The notes under the pieces are model-generated. The model did not search any database. It was not told where the DNA came from and saw only the letters and a program-made list of their open reading frames with translations. From NCBI RefSeq assembly GCF_001975225.1, contig NZ_CP019445.1, positions 2,542,001 to 2,606,000 of the forward strand: a stretch of DNA of 64,000 bases, in the 5' to 3' direction. Shown piece by piece: positions 8,458 to 17,535 of the stretch (position 1 is its first letter; each line of letters starts with the position of its first letter). This stretch comes from Kosakonia cowanii JCM 10956 = DSM 18146. GTDB taxonomy: Bacteria; Pseudomonadota; Gammaproteobacteria; Enterobacterales; Enterobacteriaceae. Position numbers and translations under genes: made by a program.

Positions 8458-10020
8458 ATGCTCGACACTACAATGAAAACCCAGCTCAAGGCTTATCTTG
8501 AGAAACTGACCAAGCCTGTTGAGTTGATCGCGACGCTGGATGACAGCGCAAAATCTAATGAGATCAAAGAGCTGCTGGGCGAAATCGCCGAGCTCTCTGA
8601 CAAAGTGACCTTTAAAGAGGACAACACCCTGGCGGTGCGTAAGCCCTCTTTCCTGATCACCAACCCAGGCTCGCACACTGGCCCGCGCTTTGCTGGCTCT
8701 CCGCTGGGGCATGAATTTACTTCGCTGGTGCTGGCGCTGCTGTGGACCGGCGGTCATCCGTCGAAAGAAGCGCAGGCGCTGCTGGAGCAGATCCGCGATA
8801 TCGACGGCGACTTCGAGTTCGAGACTTACTACTCGCTCTCCTGCCACAACTGCCCGGACGTGGTACAGGCGCTGAACCTGATGTCGGTGCTGAACCCGCG
8901 CATCAAGCACACGGCGATTGACGGCGGCACCTTCCAGAACGAAATCACCGATCGCAACGTGATGGGCGTTCCGGCGGTCTACGTTAACGGTCAGGAGTTT
9001 GGTCAGGGTCGTATGACGCTGACAGAGATCGTGGCGAAAATTGATACCGGCGCGGAAAAACGTGCGGCGGAAGAGCTGAACAAACGTGACGCTTACGATG
9101 TGCTGATTGTCGGCTCCGGCCCGGCGGGCGCAGCGGCCTCTGTTTATTCTGCCCGTAAAGGCATTCGTACCGGTCTGATGGGCGAACGCTTCGGCGGCCA
9201 GGTGCTGGATACCGTTGATATCGAAAACTACATCTCCGTGCCGAAAACCGAAGGCCAGCAGTTCGCGGGCGCACTGAAAGCGCACGTTGCGGATTATGAT
9301 GTTGACGTGATCGACAGCCAGAGCGCCAGCAAGCTGGTTCCGGCGTCGGTTGAAGGCGGCCTGCATCAGATTGAAACCGCGTCTGGCGCGGTGCTGAAAG
9401 CGCGTACCGTGATCATTGCGACCGGTGCGAAGTGGCGCAACATGAATGTGCCGGGCGAAGATCAGTATCGCACCAAGGGCGTGACCTACTGCCCGCACTG
9501 CGACGGCCCGCTGTTTAAAGGCAAGCGCGTGGCGGTGATCGGCGGCGGTAACTCCGGCGTGGAAGCGGCTATCGATCTGGCCGGGATTGTTGAACATGTG
9601 ACGCTGCTGGAGTTTGCTCCGGAGATGAAAGCGGATCAGGTGTTGCAGGATAAAGTTCGCAGCCTGAAGAACGTTGATATCGTGCTGAATGCGCAGACCA
9701 CCGAAGTAAAAGGCGACGGCACCAAAGTGACCGGCCTTGAGTACCGTGACCGCGTGAGCGGCGATGTGCATCAGGTTGCGCTGGCGGGGATCTTCGTTCA
9801 GATCGGTCTGCTGCCGAACACCACCTGGCTGGAAGGCGCGATTGAGCGCAACCGCATGGGCGAAATCATCATCGACGCCAAATGCGAAACCAGCGTGAAA
9901 GGCGTGTTCGCGGCGGGTGACTGCACCACGGTGCCGTACAAACAGATCATTATCGCTACCGGCGAAGGTGCCAAAGCGTCGCTGAGCGCGTTTGATTACC
10001 TGATCCGTACCAAAGCGTAA
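8458..10020 (+). CDS. ahpF: Alkyl hydroperoxide reductase subunit F
   Basis: A 520-residue flavoprotein that passes electrons from NADH through FAD and two disulfides to AhpC. The N-terminal double-thioredoxin domain carries C129-H-N-C132. The thioredoxin-reductase-like part has the FAD motif [11 protein letters not shown], the active site CPHC at about 345-348, and a second nucleotide-binding motif [11 protein letters not shown]. Length is one residue short of E. coli AhpF. An AGAGAAGGA ribosome-binding site precedes the ATG. A good terminator follows. Confidence 0.98.
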   Translation: MLDTTMKTQLKAYLEKLTKPVELIATLDDSAKSNEIKELLGEIAELSDKVTFKEDNTLAVRKPSFLITNPGSHTGPRFAGSPLGHEFTSLVLALLWTGGHPSKEAQALLEQIRDIDGDFEFETYYSLSCHNCPDVVQALNLMSVLNPRIKHTAIDGGTFQNEITDRNVMGVPAVYVNGQEFGQGRMTLTEIVAKIDTGAEKRAAEELNKRDAYDVLIVGSGPAGAAASVYSARKGIRTGLMGERFGGQVLDTVDIENYISVPKTEGQQFAGALKAHVADYDVDVIDSQSASKLVPASVEGGLHQIETASGAVLKARTVIIATGAKWRNMNVPGEDQYRTKGVTYCPHCDGPLFKGKRVAVIGGGNSGVEAAIDLAGIVEHVTLLEFAPEMKADQVLQDKVRSLKNVDIVLNAQTTEVKGDGTKVTGLEYRDRVSGDVHQVALAGIFVQIGLLPNTTWLEGAIERNRMGEIIIDAKCETSVKGVFAAGDCTTVPYKQIIIATGEGAKASLSAFDYLIRTKA

Positions 10021-10053
10021 GCAAAAATAAGAGAGTAAGAGTCACCTGCATAT

Positions 10054-10082
10054 AAAAAGCTGCCGCAAGGCAGCTTTTTTTT
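10054..10082 (+). terminator. Intrinsic terminator of ahpF
   Basis: Stem AAAAAGCTGCC / GGCAGCTTTTT, GCAA tetraloop and eight T. Confidence 0.88.
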
Positions 10083-10123
10083 GCCCGGATGGAGCCGGTT
10101 TGCGGGTTGGGTGCCTCTTTTTT

Positions 10124-10276
10124 GCCGGATGGCGGCTGCGCCTTATCCGGCCTACAAAAGACCGCGATCCCCATAACAACAACGCGCACACCCCGTAGGC
10201 CGGATAAGCGCCAGCGCCATCCGGCAATAACGCGTACGATCCCGTAGGCCGGATAAGCGTTAGCGCCATCCGGCAA
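10124..10276. repeat. Cluster of three REP elements
   Basis: REP palindromes at about 10124-10155, 10195-10226 and 10244-10276; the first is inverted relative to the other two. They occupy the gap between convergent ahpF and uspG. Confidence 0.8.
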
Positions 10277-10286
10277 TAAGCCGCTT

Positions 10287-10715
10287 CTACCGCACGACCA
10301 ACACCGGAATATGCGCATGGCGCACCACGCTGGAGGCATTGGAGCCGAGCAGATGGGTGCTGATGGAGGGGTTGCGCGAGGCGATCACCACCATATCCGC
10401 ACGCAGCTCTTCGCCAAGCTCATTGACCATATCGCGCACGCTGCCGAAGCGAACGTGGGTATGAATGCGCGAAGGATCGATGGAGAAATGGCTTCGCATA
10501 CTCTCCAGGCGGGTTTGCGCCTCCTGGTGCAGATGCTCTTCGAAGCGGCGCAAATCGGCGGCGAAGCGGTGCAGGCTGAGGCTGGCAGAAGCGGGTAACA
10601 CATGCAGCAGGTGAATAACACCTTCGCTCTGGGCGAGAAACTCGGCGTGACGGACGGCTTTATCACTTAACTCCATTTCGAAAATATCGACCGGCATAAT
10701 GATTGTCTGATACAT
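10287..10715 (-). CDS. uspG: Universal stress protein G
   Basis: A 142-residue Usp-domain protein ([20 protein letters not shown]...) of the UspFG subclass. The ATP-binding signature near the C-terminus reads [19 protein letters not shown]. In E. coli UspG is autophosphorylated and linked to stress and adhesion. I used the ATG at 10715; the 84 residues that the frame offers upstream are not family sequence. It stands alone between a REP cluster and rnk. Confidence 0.95.
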   Translation of the reverse strand: MYQTIIMPVDIFEMELSDKAVRHAEFLAQSEGVIHLLHVLPASASLSLHRFAADLRRFEEHLHQEAQTRLESMRSHFSIDPSRIHTHVRFGSVRDMVNELGEELRADMVVIASRNPSISTHLLGSNASSVVRHAHIPVLVVR

Positions 10716-10860
10716 AAACGCGTCTCCCTGTGGGTTATGTCCCAGGAATTGAAGCACAAAGAGAGGGGGGATTTTGCTGCATGGGTGGCAAATCTGAACA
10801 ATGGCGGGTGCCGGAAAGAGGATGCGGGCGCATCCTCTGCAAAACAAAGCAGGGCGGGGA

Positions 10861-11271
10861 TCAGAGCATGAAATCGCCAGCGGCTTCGGGCTGGTAAAGC
10901 AGCTCCAGCACTTCAAGGTCGGTGGTGGTTCCCCCCGGCAACGTCCAGTGAATGGAATCACCAACACGTAAACCCAACAGCGCCGCGCCCACCGGGGCCA
11001 GTACCGACAGCTGCGTGGCGCTGTCTGTCATCTGCGCCGGGTAGACCAGCGTACGTACGCGGATTTCACCGCTTTTCAGCTCGCGGAATTTTACCGTGCT
11101 GTTCATCGTCACCACATCATGCGGCATCGCTTCTGGCGCGCACATATTGGCGCGATCCAACTCCTCATTCAGCGCATCCGCGACCGCAAGGCTGGCATGT
11201 GCAGGCTGCTCCAGCAAGCGGTCAAGGCGCTCAGCGTCTCGCTCATTAATGATAATGGCAGGTCTGGACAT
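10861..11271 (-). CDS. rnk: Regulator of nucleoside diphosphate kinase
   Basis: A 136-residue protein with a short N-terminal coiled coil and a GreA/GreB C-terminal-type FKBP fold (MAPVG-like segment [14 protein letters not shown]). Rnk binds RNA polymerase near the secondary channel and is linked to Ndk levels. It is monocistronic; a terminator separates it from rna upstream. Confidence 0.95.
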   Translation of the reverse strand: MSRPAIIINERDAERLDRLLEQPAHASLAVADALNEELDRANMCAPEAMPHDVVTMNSTVKFRELKSGEIRVRTLVYPAQMTDSATQLSVLAPVGAALLGLRVGDSIHWTLPGGTTTDLEVLELLYQPEAAGDFML

Positions 11272-11302
11272 CTCTTACTCCGTGTCAGGTGATTGATCCA
11301 AA

Positions 11303-11335
11303 GAAAAACCCTCGCCGACGGGCAGCGAGGGTTTG
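11303..11335 (-). terminator. Intrinsic terminator of rna
   Basis: On the minus strand AAACCCTCGC / GCGAGGGTTT with a nine-base loop and a T5 tract, placed between rna and rnk. Confidence 0.8.
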
Positions 11336-11419
11336 TCTAAAGCTGATGATACTAACCCGGCCCCATGCTGTGAAGTGACCAGGCGCACATTTGCCTCAAT
11401 TATGATTATTCCGCAGCGA

Positions 11420-12223
11420 TCAGTAACCCGCGCTGTCGAGGATAAAGTGATCCCCGCAGTTGCCGGGGTGCGGCTGTGGCAGTAGCGAGCGGCCAGAGAG
11501 CGGCGCGTTAATCGCCTCGGCTTTGATAGCAACCTGCATCTCGGTCAAATAGGCCGGGTTACCGTTGCAGGTGAGTTTTACCGCTTTCACGCTCTGTTTC
11601 CCGTAGGCACTGGCGACCGCAGCATCAAAGGCGGCGCGGGTGACCGCTTTGCCGTAATTGTTGGCAAGAAATACCCCGAGCGGGCTGGTTTTGATCTCAT
11701 GATTCAGACGCACCATCGCGCCAAAATAGTCATCGGGATCGAAGCCGAAACAGACGCCGTGCTTGGCATATTCATAACGCTCAAGGCAGGAGTTACCGCC
11801 GGAGCCGGGCATGGCGGCGTTGAGTTTATCTGCCATCTCCAGCGATAAACCGGTCTCTGCCGCCGCGCATTTCTGGCTGGTCTTCGCTTCCGGCATATTG
11901 GGGATCGGGCGCGTGGCGCAGCCAAAGCGCATCCAGCGGCGGTTATCGACGCCGCGCGCGGCGATCGATTTCGGCAGGCCCGGCCATAAACCGTGCACCG
12001 TCAAATTATCGGCTTTGTCGTCCGGGGATTTTTGCAGGCGGCACTCGTCAGGCTCGTCGCGCCCGTTGTCGTGCATGCTCTGGCAAAAACCGGTCTGCCA
12101 GGAGAGCGCCAGCACGTAGCGATCAAAATCGCCATACTGCTTCGGTTGCAGCGGTGCGGCATAGGCAGAAGTAAAGAGTAGCGCGGCAATGCCTGTGCTG
12201 ATGAAGAGTCCCTTTTTAAACAT
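11420..12223 (-). CDS. rna: Ribonuclease I (periplasmic RNase T2 family)
   Basis: A 267-residue broad-specificity endoribonuclease with a signal peptide of about 22-23 residues (cleavage near SAYA). The two catalytic segments are present: LTVHGLWPGLP with H77, and YEYAKHGVCFGF with E151 and H155. Cysteines for the structural disulfides are spread along the chain. Length is within one residue of E. coli RNase I. It lies downstream of dcuC on the same strand but behind the dcuC terminator. Confidence 0.96.
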   Translation of the reverse strand: MFKKGLFISTGIAALLFTSAYAAPLQPKQYGDFDRYVLALSWQTGFCQSMHDNGRDEPDECRLQKSPDDKADNLTVHGLWPGLPKSIAARGVDNRRWMRFGCATRPIPNMPEAKTSQKCAAAETGLSLEMADKLNAAMPGSGGNSCLERYEYAKHGVCFGFDPDDYFGAMVRLNHEIKTSPLGVFLANNYGKAVTRAAFDAAVASAYGKQSVKAVKLTCNGNPAYLTEMQVAIKAEAINAPLSGRSLLPQPHPGNCGDHFILDSAGY

Positions 12224-12273
12224 TTCAGTTCCTGATTAATGGGTCCAGATAATTGCCATAGGTTATTAAACCA

Positions 12274-12302
12274 TAAAAAAAGCGCCGGGCAGGCGCTTTT
12301 TC
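12274..12302 (-). terminator. Intrinsic terminator of dcuC
   Basis: Inverted repeat AAAAGCGCC / GGCGCTTTT with T tracts on both sides; it lies just downstream of dcuC on the minus strand. Confidence 0.85.
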
Positions 12303-12323
12303 AACTTCTGAAACCCGGCAGCG

Positions 12324-13700
12324 TTAGTGAACTGCTGCACCAGGTACGAGGATCTCGGTGGCGACAATCACCACCACCAGACCAACCAGAATCGGCACGG
12401 AGGTGCGTTTTACCACCTCAAACGGCGAAATGTTTGCCATCCCGGCAACGGCAACCACCACGCCTGAAACCGGCGAAATGGTGCGACCAAGGTTGGAGGC
12501 CTGCAACATCGGAATCGACAGATAGGCCGGATTAATGCCCGCTTCGCGCGCCAGTTTTGGGATCATCTCTACAAACGCGTAAAACGGCGCATTACCGGAA
12601 CCCGTCGTCATTGCTGCCAGCATGGTGAGGATCACCAGCACCAGCATCAAAATAATGCTCGCGGAACCGAACGAGGTAGCAATGGAGATCAGGCTCTGGA
12701 TAAAGCCGATGGTGCTCAGCCCCTGGGCGAAGACGCCCGCGGCAACCAGCAGCATCACGACACCGGCAAAGGCATCGGCCATGCCGCGCCAGGCCACTTC
12801 CAGCCCGCTGAAGACATTCTGCGTATTAAAGCCGCGCAAAAATTCCAGCACTGCGGCAATCAGCATACAGATCACGAGGATGGTAATAATGTGCAGCTCC
12901 GGGCCCCATTTACCGTCAAAAATCAGCACGCCGATAATCGGTGTAAAGGGCAGGATGGCGTAAAACGCGGGCGCACGGGTGGTGATCTCTTTCACATCCA
13001 GCATTTCGCTGACGATGTTCTCTTTCTTATCGAGATAGCGCTGCCAGAAGAAGTGGGCGATGGCCATAGCGATAATCGCGGCGATAGAGATAGGCAGGGT
13101 GGTTTTAAAGGCGAAATCAACCAGCGGCATCTCTGCGGCTTTCGCGGCCAGCACCACATCGCCGGAGGTGGGCGAGAGAATAATCGCTGCCGGGGAGGCG
13201 CAAATCGCCGCCGCCGCGCCGCGGCTGATGCCGACGTTAACCATCACCGGGAAGAGCGTTGCCATCAACAGCACGCCAAGGCCGGTTGCCGAAGAGACCG
13301 CCAGCGACATCAGGCAGGCGACAAAGTAGGCGGCAATCATCAGGATATAGGGCGAGTTGATAAAGCGCAGCGGGCGCGATGCCAGCTTAACCACCATATC
13401 GTTAGCGCCGATGTGCGTCATGTAGGCAGCAAAACCGCACAGCATCATGATCATCATGCCGAGATCGCCGCCGCGGCTCATCAGCAGGATTTTTATATAT
13501 TCGACAATGTCGGTAGCGCGATACCCGGTACTGGTGGCGCTGGAGGGTAATATTGAGTGGCCCATCAGCGCGCTGACGATCAATAACGCCAGACCGCCGA
13601 CAAACAGTACGCCGGTGGCGGAGTAGCCTTTAATGATGTAGCGGGCGACGCCGACAATTACCACGACGCCGATCAACAGCTCAATCAGGGTTGAAATCAT
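12324..13700 (-). CDS. dcuC: Anaerobic C4-dicarboxylate transporter DcuC
   Basis: A 458-residue inner-membrane carrier with about a dozen hydrophobic segments. DcuC exports succinate or exchanges C4-dicarboxylates during fermentation. Sequence matches E. coli DcuC nearly throughout (for example LMSRGGDLGMMIMMLCGFAA). I started at the ATG at 13700 (MISTLIELLIGVVV); the longer frame to 13817 is not supported. An FNR-type site lies about 88 bases upstream. In E. coli the next gene is pagP; here the metal-efflux operon is inserted between them. Confidence 0.95.
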   Translation of the reverse strand: MISTLIELLIGVVVIVGVARYIIKGYSATGVLFVGGLALLIVSALMGHSILPSSATSTGYRATDIVEYIKILLMSRGGDLGMMIMMLCGFAAYMTHIGANDMVVKLASRPLRFINSPYILMIAAYFVACLMSLAVSSATGLGVLLMATLFPVMVNVGISRGAAAAICASPAAIILSPTSGDVVLAAKAAEMPLVDFAFKTTLPISIAAIIAMAIAHFFWQRYLDKKENIVSEMLDVKEITTRAPAFYAILPFTPIIGVLIFDGKWGPELHIITILVICMLIAAVLEFLRGFNTQNVFSGLEVAWRGMADAFAGVVMLLVAAGVFAQGLSTIGFIQSLISIATSFGSASIILMLVLVILTMLAAMTTGSGNAPFYAFVEMIPKLAREAGINPAYLSIPMLQASNLGRTISPVSGVVVAVAGMANISPFEVVKRTSVPILVGLVVVIVATEILVPGAAVH

Positions 13701-13781
13701 ATTGGGTCCCGGAGGTTGGACAAAAAAAAGTAAAGTAATCAAAACTGCACCGCAATGTGCCGAATAACGGCAGCGTGATAG

Positions 13782-13795
13782 CTGATTAAAATCAA
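13782..13795 (-). promoter_or_regulatory. FNR-type site upstream of dcuC
   Basis: TTGAT-TTTA-ATCAG on the minus strand matches TTGAT-N4-ATCAA at 9 of 10 positions. If CACATT (13759-13754) is the -10, the site is centred at -41.5, the activating position, in line with anaerobic induction of dcuC. Confidence 0.55.
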
Positions 13796-13980
13796 CAAAG
13801 CGCTGCATTGCGCGCAATATTACGTGAATTGTTATAAATCAGAAAAATAAATACGGGCGAAACGATAATTCAGGCTAATGAATTTCGGCAGTTATGTTTT
13901 ATTCGTGATAACGGCTGGTTAATTGTTTTGGCGTTTTTCGTTTCAGTTTGATTTGACAGCAAAATTCACTAAAAAAGCCT

Positions 13981-14009
13981 TTAAAAATAGAAAGCGGGCT
14001 GCTTATACT
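13981..14009 (+). promoter_or_regulatory. Candidate promoter of the metal-efflux operon
   Basis: TATACT at 14004-14009 with TTAAAA 17 bases upstream gives a leader of about 26 bases to the gene at 14042. No clear CusR or CueR palindrome was found nearby, so how metal is sensed is open. Confidence 0.4.
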
Positions 14010-14041
14010 CGCCGTTACCTTCACTCACCCATGGCGATGTT

Positions 14042-14449
14042 ATGCACGCAGCCTGGCTCTACCGATTGCGCTTTATTAAGCGGCATTTATTAATGCTGCT
14101 TATCGCATTGGGTTGGCTGCTGATCCAGAGCCAGATGGCGATAGCCTCTCACGGCTGCGCGCTTTCGGTACCGAGTGAGGCGATGGCGCAGCAGCATCTG
14201 CACCATCTGGCCATGAGTGATGACGCGCCCAAAGCCCACGCCATGAAAGCGCCGCTCTGCGAGAAGCACTGCGTGCCCGATCAGGTGCAAAAAGAGAGCC
14301 ATTACCCTTCGCTGGCGGCGCTGCCCGCCACGCTGACGCTGGCGATTGCCGAACCTGTTTGTTCTGCTATCACTTCGCGCAGCTGGATATTAACCCCGCC
14401 TGCCGCTGGCCCTCCGGCAACCATCCGCTTCTGCCGTTTTCGCGAATAG
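14042..14449 (+). CDS. Small Cys/His/Met-rich protein leading the metal-efflux operon
   Basis: A 135-residue protein of unknown function. Residues about 14-36 form a hydrophobic signal or anchor segment. The following part is rich in possible metal ligands: C39, HLHH at 52-55, HAM at 66-68, C73-EKH-C77, and a C-terminal FCRFRE with C131. It is the first gene of the run leading to cusA, 54 bases before cusF, so a periplasmic metal-binding or accessory role is likely but inferred. I do not recognise an E. coli homologue. The start is the only ATG in frame at the promoter side. Confidence 0.65.
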   Translation: MHAAWLYRLRFIKRHLLMLLIALGWLLIQSQMAIASHGCALSVPSEAMAQQHLHHLAMSDDAPKAHAMKAPLCEKHCVPDQVQKESHYPSLAALPATLTLAIAEPVCSAITSRSWILTPPAAGPPATIRFCRFRE

Positions 14450-14503
14450 AGACCTGTTAACTCATTGATTTGAATTTTATTAATGTTTAACAGGAGATTT
14501 TCT

Positions 14504-14830
14504 ATGCGTAGCTATTTACTCTGCCTGCTCTCAGGCATCCTGCTTTTCCCGCATCTCAGCGCTTACGCGCAAACGCACGACATGGCGCACCATCACGCGA
14601 TGCCGGCTCAGGTTTATCAAAGCCAGGGCAGTATCAAAAAAATCACCCCGCAGGCGATCTCTATCGCCCATCAGGCTATTCCCGCGCTGCACTGGCCGCC
14701 GATGACCATGCAGTTTACGGTTACGCCGGAGCATCCGCTGGCGCAGGTGAAGGTGGGCGATAACGTTCGCTTCAGCTTCAGCCAGAGCGAGCAGGGTTAC
14801 ACCCTCATCTCTGTAACGCCGTTACCGTAA
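14504..14830 (+). CDS. cusF: Periplasmic Cu(I)/Ag(I) metallochaperone CusF
   Basis: A 108-residue exported protein with a signal peptide cleaved near YAQ (residue 23), a His/Met-rich mature N-terminus (HDMAHHHAM), and a CusF beta-barrel. The metal site is intact: H56, W64, M67 and M69 in ALHWPPMTM. In the Cus system CusF hands Cu(I) or Ag(I) to CusB. I chose the ATG at 14504, eight bases after AGGAGA, over the frame ATG at 14483. It is 12 bases before the channel gene. Confidence 0.92.
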   Translation: MRSYLLCLLSGILLFPHLSAYAQTHDMAHHHAMPAQVYQSQGSIKKITPQAISIAHQAIPALHWPPMTMQFTVTPEHPLAQVKVGDNVRFSFSQSEQGYTLISVTPLP

Positions 14831-14842
14831 GCGGGAGTAACC

Positions 14843-16096
14843 ATGAAACGATACTCGCTGAGCCTGCGGCTCGGCGGGGCTTGCCTTGCGCTTATCTGCT
14901 CCGCCGCGCAGGCGGAGCCGCTGACCCTGACGCAAACCCTCGCCGCCGCAGAGCGCTACTCCGCTGAACTTTCTGCTAACCGTAACGAAGCCCGGGCGCT
15001 GGATGCAATGGCCGATTCCGCCCGCCAGTTGCCCGACCCCAAACTGAAATTCGGCATTGAGAATGTGCCGGTACAGGGCAATAACGACCGCCGTTTGACC
15101 CGCGAAGGCATGACTATGCAGCGCATTGGCGTGATGCAGCAGTATGTCAGCGCGGAAAAACGCGATCGTAAAGCCGACACCTTGCTGGCCGAAGCGCGCA
15201 GCATCGAGGCCAAATCCCACGCGGTGCGCGCAGCGCTCCAGCGCGATACCGCCCAGGCGTGGCTTGAGCTGGCGCTCTCACTGCGGGCGCTGCACACCGC
15301 CCGGCAATTAGTGGCGGAAACCGCGCGTCAGCAGGGCGCGCAACGCGCCAGCGTCGGCACGGGTAATGCCCTGCCGGACAGCGTGCTCGCCTTTCAAATC
15401 GGCCTGAGCGCGATGCGCGATAAAGTCACCCTGGCCGAGCGGGATGTTCAACTGGCACAGACCCGGCTGATGCAGCTTACCGGGCAGCCGATCACCGCCG
15501 TCAGCGGCGAGCTTCCCCGCTATCAGCGTCTTCCAGGCGATGAGAAAACGCTGGAAGAGGCGATTCGCCAGCATCCCGATATCCTGGCTGCCGCAAGCGT
15601 TGCCAACAGCGCCAAAGCCCGCTCGGCGGAGTCGGCGATTGCCGCACTGCCCGATGTCGAGGTGGAGGTGTGGTATGGGCGGCGTGCCGAGGGGTATGAG
15701 GATATGGCCGGGGTGATGTTTACCGTCGACCTGCCGCTGTTTCAGTCCCGCCGTCAGGATAAAGATCACGCCGCCGACGTCTCCCGTACCTTGCAGGCCA
15801 ATGACCAACTGGCGCTCGCCGAACGCGAGCATCTCGCCGAACTTCACACCCTGATTGCCCAGTACAACGCCGCGCAAACCCTCTGGCAGCGCCAGCGGGA
15901 TGACGTGCTGCCGCTTTTGCGTAGCCGTTCCGCGCTGTTAGCGGCCCAGTACCGCGCCGGGCAGTCCGATCTCCCGGCGCTGCTTGAGGCGCGCCGCAGC
16001 GTGCTCGACGGTGAACTGGCGCTCAATCAGGCCGAAAAAACGATGGCGCAGCAGTGGGCAGCGATCCGCTGGCTTATCCCACAGGAGGTGATGTGA
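14843..16096 (+). CDS. TolC-family outer-membrane channel of an HME-RND pump (CusC/CzcC type)
   Basis: A 417-residue outer-membrane efflux protein with a signal peptide ending AAQA and two OEP repeats of long alpha-helices (about 40-210 and 230-410). Unlike E. coli CusC there is no lipobox cysteine at the cleavage site, so it should not be lipidated; in this and in length it is nearer CzcC. It would form the exit duct for the CusBA pump encoded next. The stop overlaps the next start in TGATG. Confidence 0.88.
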   Translation: MKRYSLSLRLGGACLALICSAAQAEPLTLTQTLAAAERYSAELSANRNEARALDAMADSARQLPDPKLKFGIENVPVQGNNDRRLTREGMTMQRIGVMQQYVSAEKRDRKADTLLAEARSIEAKSHAVRAALQRDTAQAWLELALSLRALHTARQLVAETARQQGAQRASVGTGNALPDSVLAFQIGLSAMRDKVTLAERDVQLAQTRLMQLTGQPITAVSGELPRYQRLPGDEKTLEEAIRQHPDILAAASVANSAKARSAESAIAALPDVEVEVWYGRRAEGYEDMAGVMFTVDLPLFQSRRQDKDHAADVSRTLQANDQLALAEREHLAELHTLIAQYNAAQTLWQRQRDDVLPLLRSRSALLAAQYRAGQSDLPALLEARRSVLDGELALNQAEKTMAQQWAAIRWLIPQEVM

Positions 16097-17535
16097 TGAA
16101 ACGAACCCTGTTAGCCGTAGCGGTTGCTGCCTGCGTGGCGGCCAGCGCCGGTTACCTTACTGGTCGCCAAGAGAGCGTGCCCGCTGATAGCAGCCAGCCG
16201 CAACAGGCGCGCAAAGTGCTCTACTGGTACGACCCGATGGTGCCGGACCAGCGCTTCGATAAACCGGGCAAATCGCCCTTTATGGATATGCCGCTGGTGG
16301 CGAAATATGCCGATGATGCGCCCGCTGACGGCGGCGTGCGCATCAGCGCCCAACAGCAGCAAAATCTTGGCATGACCACCGCGAAGGTGGAGAAACGGCC
16401 GCTCGCCAGTGCTTTCAGCGCGTTTGCCACCGTCACTACCGACGAGCGTGCGATGCAGATCGTACCCTCACCGGCGGCGGGCGTGGTGGAGAAACTCTTT
16501 GTCCGCGCGCCGCAGCAGTGGGTGAAAAAGGGCGAGGCGCTGGCGCAGCTCTGGATCCCGCAGTGGACCAGCGCGCAGCAGGAGTATCTGGCGGTGCGCC
16601 AACTCGGCGACAGCGAACTGACGCGCGCCGCCCGCGAACGGCTGGCGCTGCAGTTTATGCCGCAAGAGGTGATTCGCGCGGTGGAGCGCAGCGCCAAAGC
16701 GCAGACCCGGCTGATCATCCGCGCCGCGCGCGACGGCTATATCACCAAACTCGATACCCGCGAAGGGGCGCAGGTCGCCGCCACGCAAACGCTGTTTGAA
16801 CTGGCGAGCCTCGATCCGGTCTGGCTGCTGGTCGATTATCCGCAAAGCCAGGCGCAGGCGCTGAAGGTTGGTAGCGAAGTGGAAGCGACCAGCGAAAGCT
16901 GGCCGGGCGAGCGTTTCCACGGTCGCGTCAGCGAACTGTTGCCGCAGCTCGCCAGCGCCACGCGCACGCTGCAAGCGCGCATCGTGCTGGAAAACCCGCA
17001 GCAGAAGCTGAAACCCGGCATGTTTCTTACCGTCACCCAGCCGGAAGGAGCACAGCAGCCTGCAGTGCTGGCAATCCCGGAAGAGGCGTTGATCGAAAGC
17101 GGGCGCGCCAGCCGCGTGCTGCTGGCAACCGGCGAGGGGCATTTCCGTGCGGTGAATGTGACGGCCGGACGGCGCGCGCAGGGTTGGCGGGAGATCCTCT
17201 CCGGGCTGCAGGAGGGCGATGAGGTTGTCACTTCTGGGCAGTTCCTGATCGACTCCGAAGCGAGCCTGCGCAGTGCTTTGCCGCAGCAGCCGACTTCCGT
17301 CAAAAAAACACCGGAATATCGTGCCAGCGGCGTGGTGCAGGCGGTAGATAACGGCACCATTACCCTGAGTCATCAACCGATCCCCGAACTGAACTGGGGG
17401 GCGATGACGATGGACTTTACGCTTACAGATCCCGATCCGCAGGTGAAAGTGGGCGATAAGGTGATGTTCAGCTTCACGCTGGATGATGAGGCGGGCGCGG
17501 TTATTACCCATCTGATGCCGGAGGCGACGAAATGA
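16096..17535 (+). CDS. cusB: RND periplasmic adaptor CusB with a C-terminal CusF domain
   Basis: A 479-residue membrane-fusion protein. An N-terminal signal or anchor (about 4-22) is followed by a heavy-metal-binding segment (about 41-72, [10 protein letters not shown] ... [10 protein letters not shown]), lipoyl/hairpin and beta-barrel domains, then from about residue 406 a complete CusF-like domain with H426, W434, M437 and M439. E. coli CusB lacks this last domain. The fusion puts a metallochaperone on the adaptor itself, beside a free CusF in the same operon. ACAGGAGGTG precedes the ATG at 16096. The end overlaps cusA by ATGA. Confidence 0.93.
   Translation: MKRTLLAVAVAACVAASAGYLTGRQESVPADSSQPQQARKVLYWYDPMVPDQRFDKPGKSPFMDMPLVAKYADDAPADGGVRISAQQQQNLGMTTAKVEKRPLASAFSAFATVTTDERAMQIVPSPAAGVVEKLFVRAPQQWVKKGEALAQLWIPQWTSAQQEYLAVRQLGDSELTRAARERLALQFMPQEVIRAVERSAKAQTRLIIRAARDGYITKLDTREGAQVAATQTLFELASLDPVWLLVDYPQSQAQALKVGSEVEATSESWPGERFHGRVSELLPQLASATRTLQARIVLENPQQKLKPGMFLTVTQPEGAQQPAVLAIPEEALIESGRASRVLLATGEGHFRAVNVTAGRRAQGWREILSGLQEGDEVVTSGQFLIDSEASLRSALPQQPTSVKKTPEYRASGVVQAVDNGTITLSHQPIPELNWGAMTMDFTLTDPDPQVKVGDKVMFSFTLDDEAGAVITHLMPEATK

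Noticed and set aside
8215..9771. 518-codon open frame on the minus strand opposite ahpF
   Set aside because: It mirrors the codon bias of ahpF, has no family resemblance and no ribosome-binding site.
13936..13966. CusR-type palindrome for the efflux operon
   Set aside because: Only a partial TTTGACA half is present and the second half does not match.
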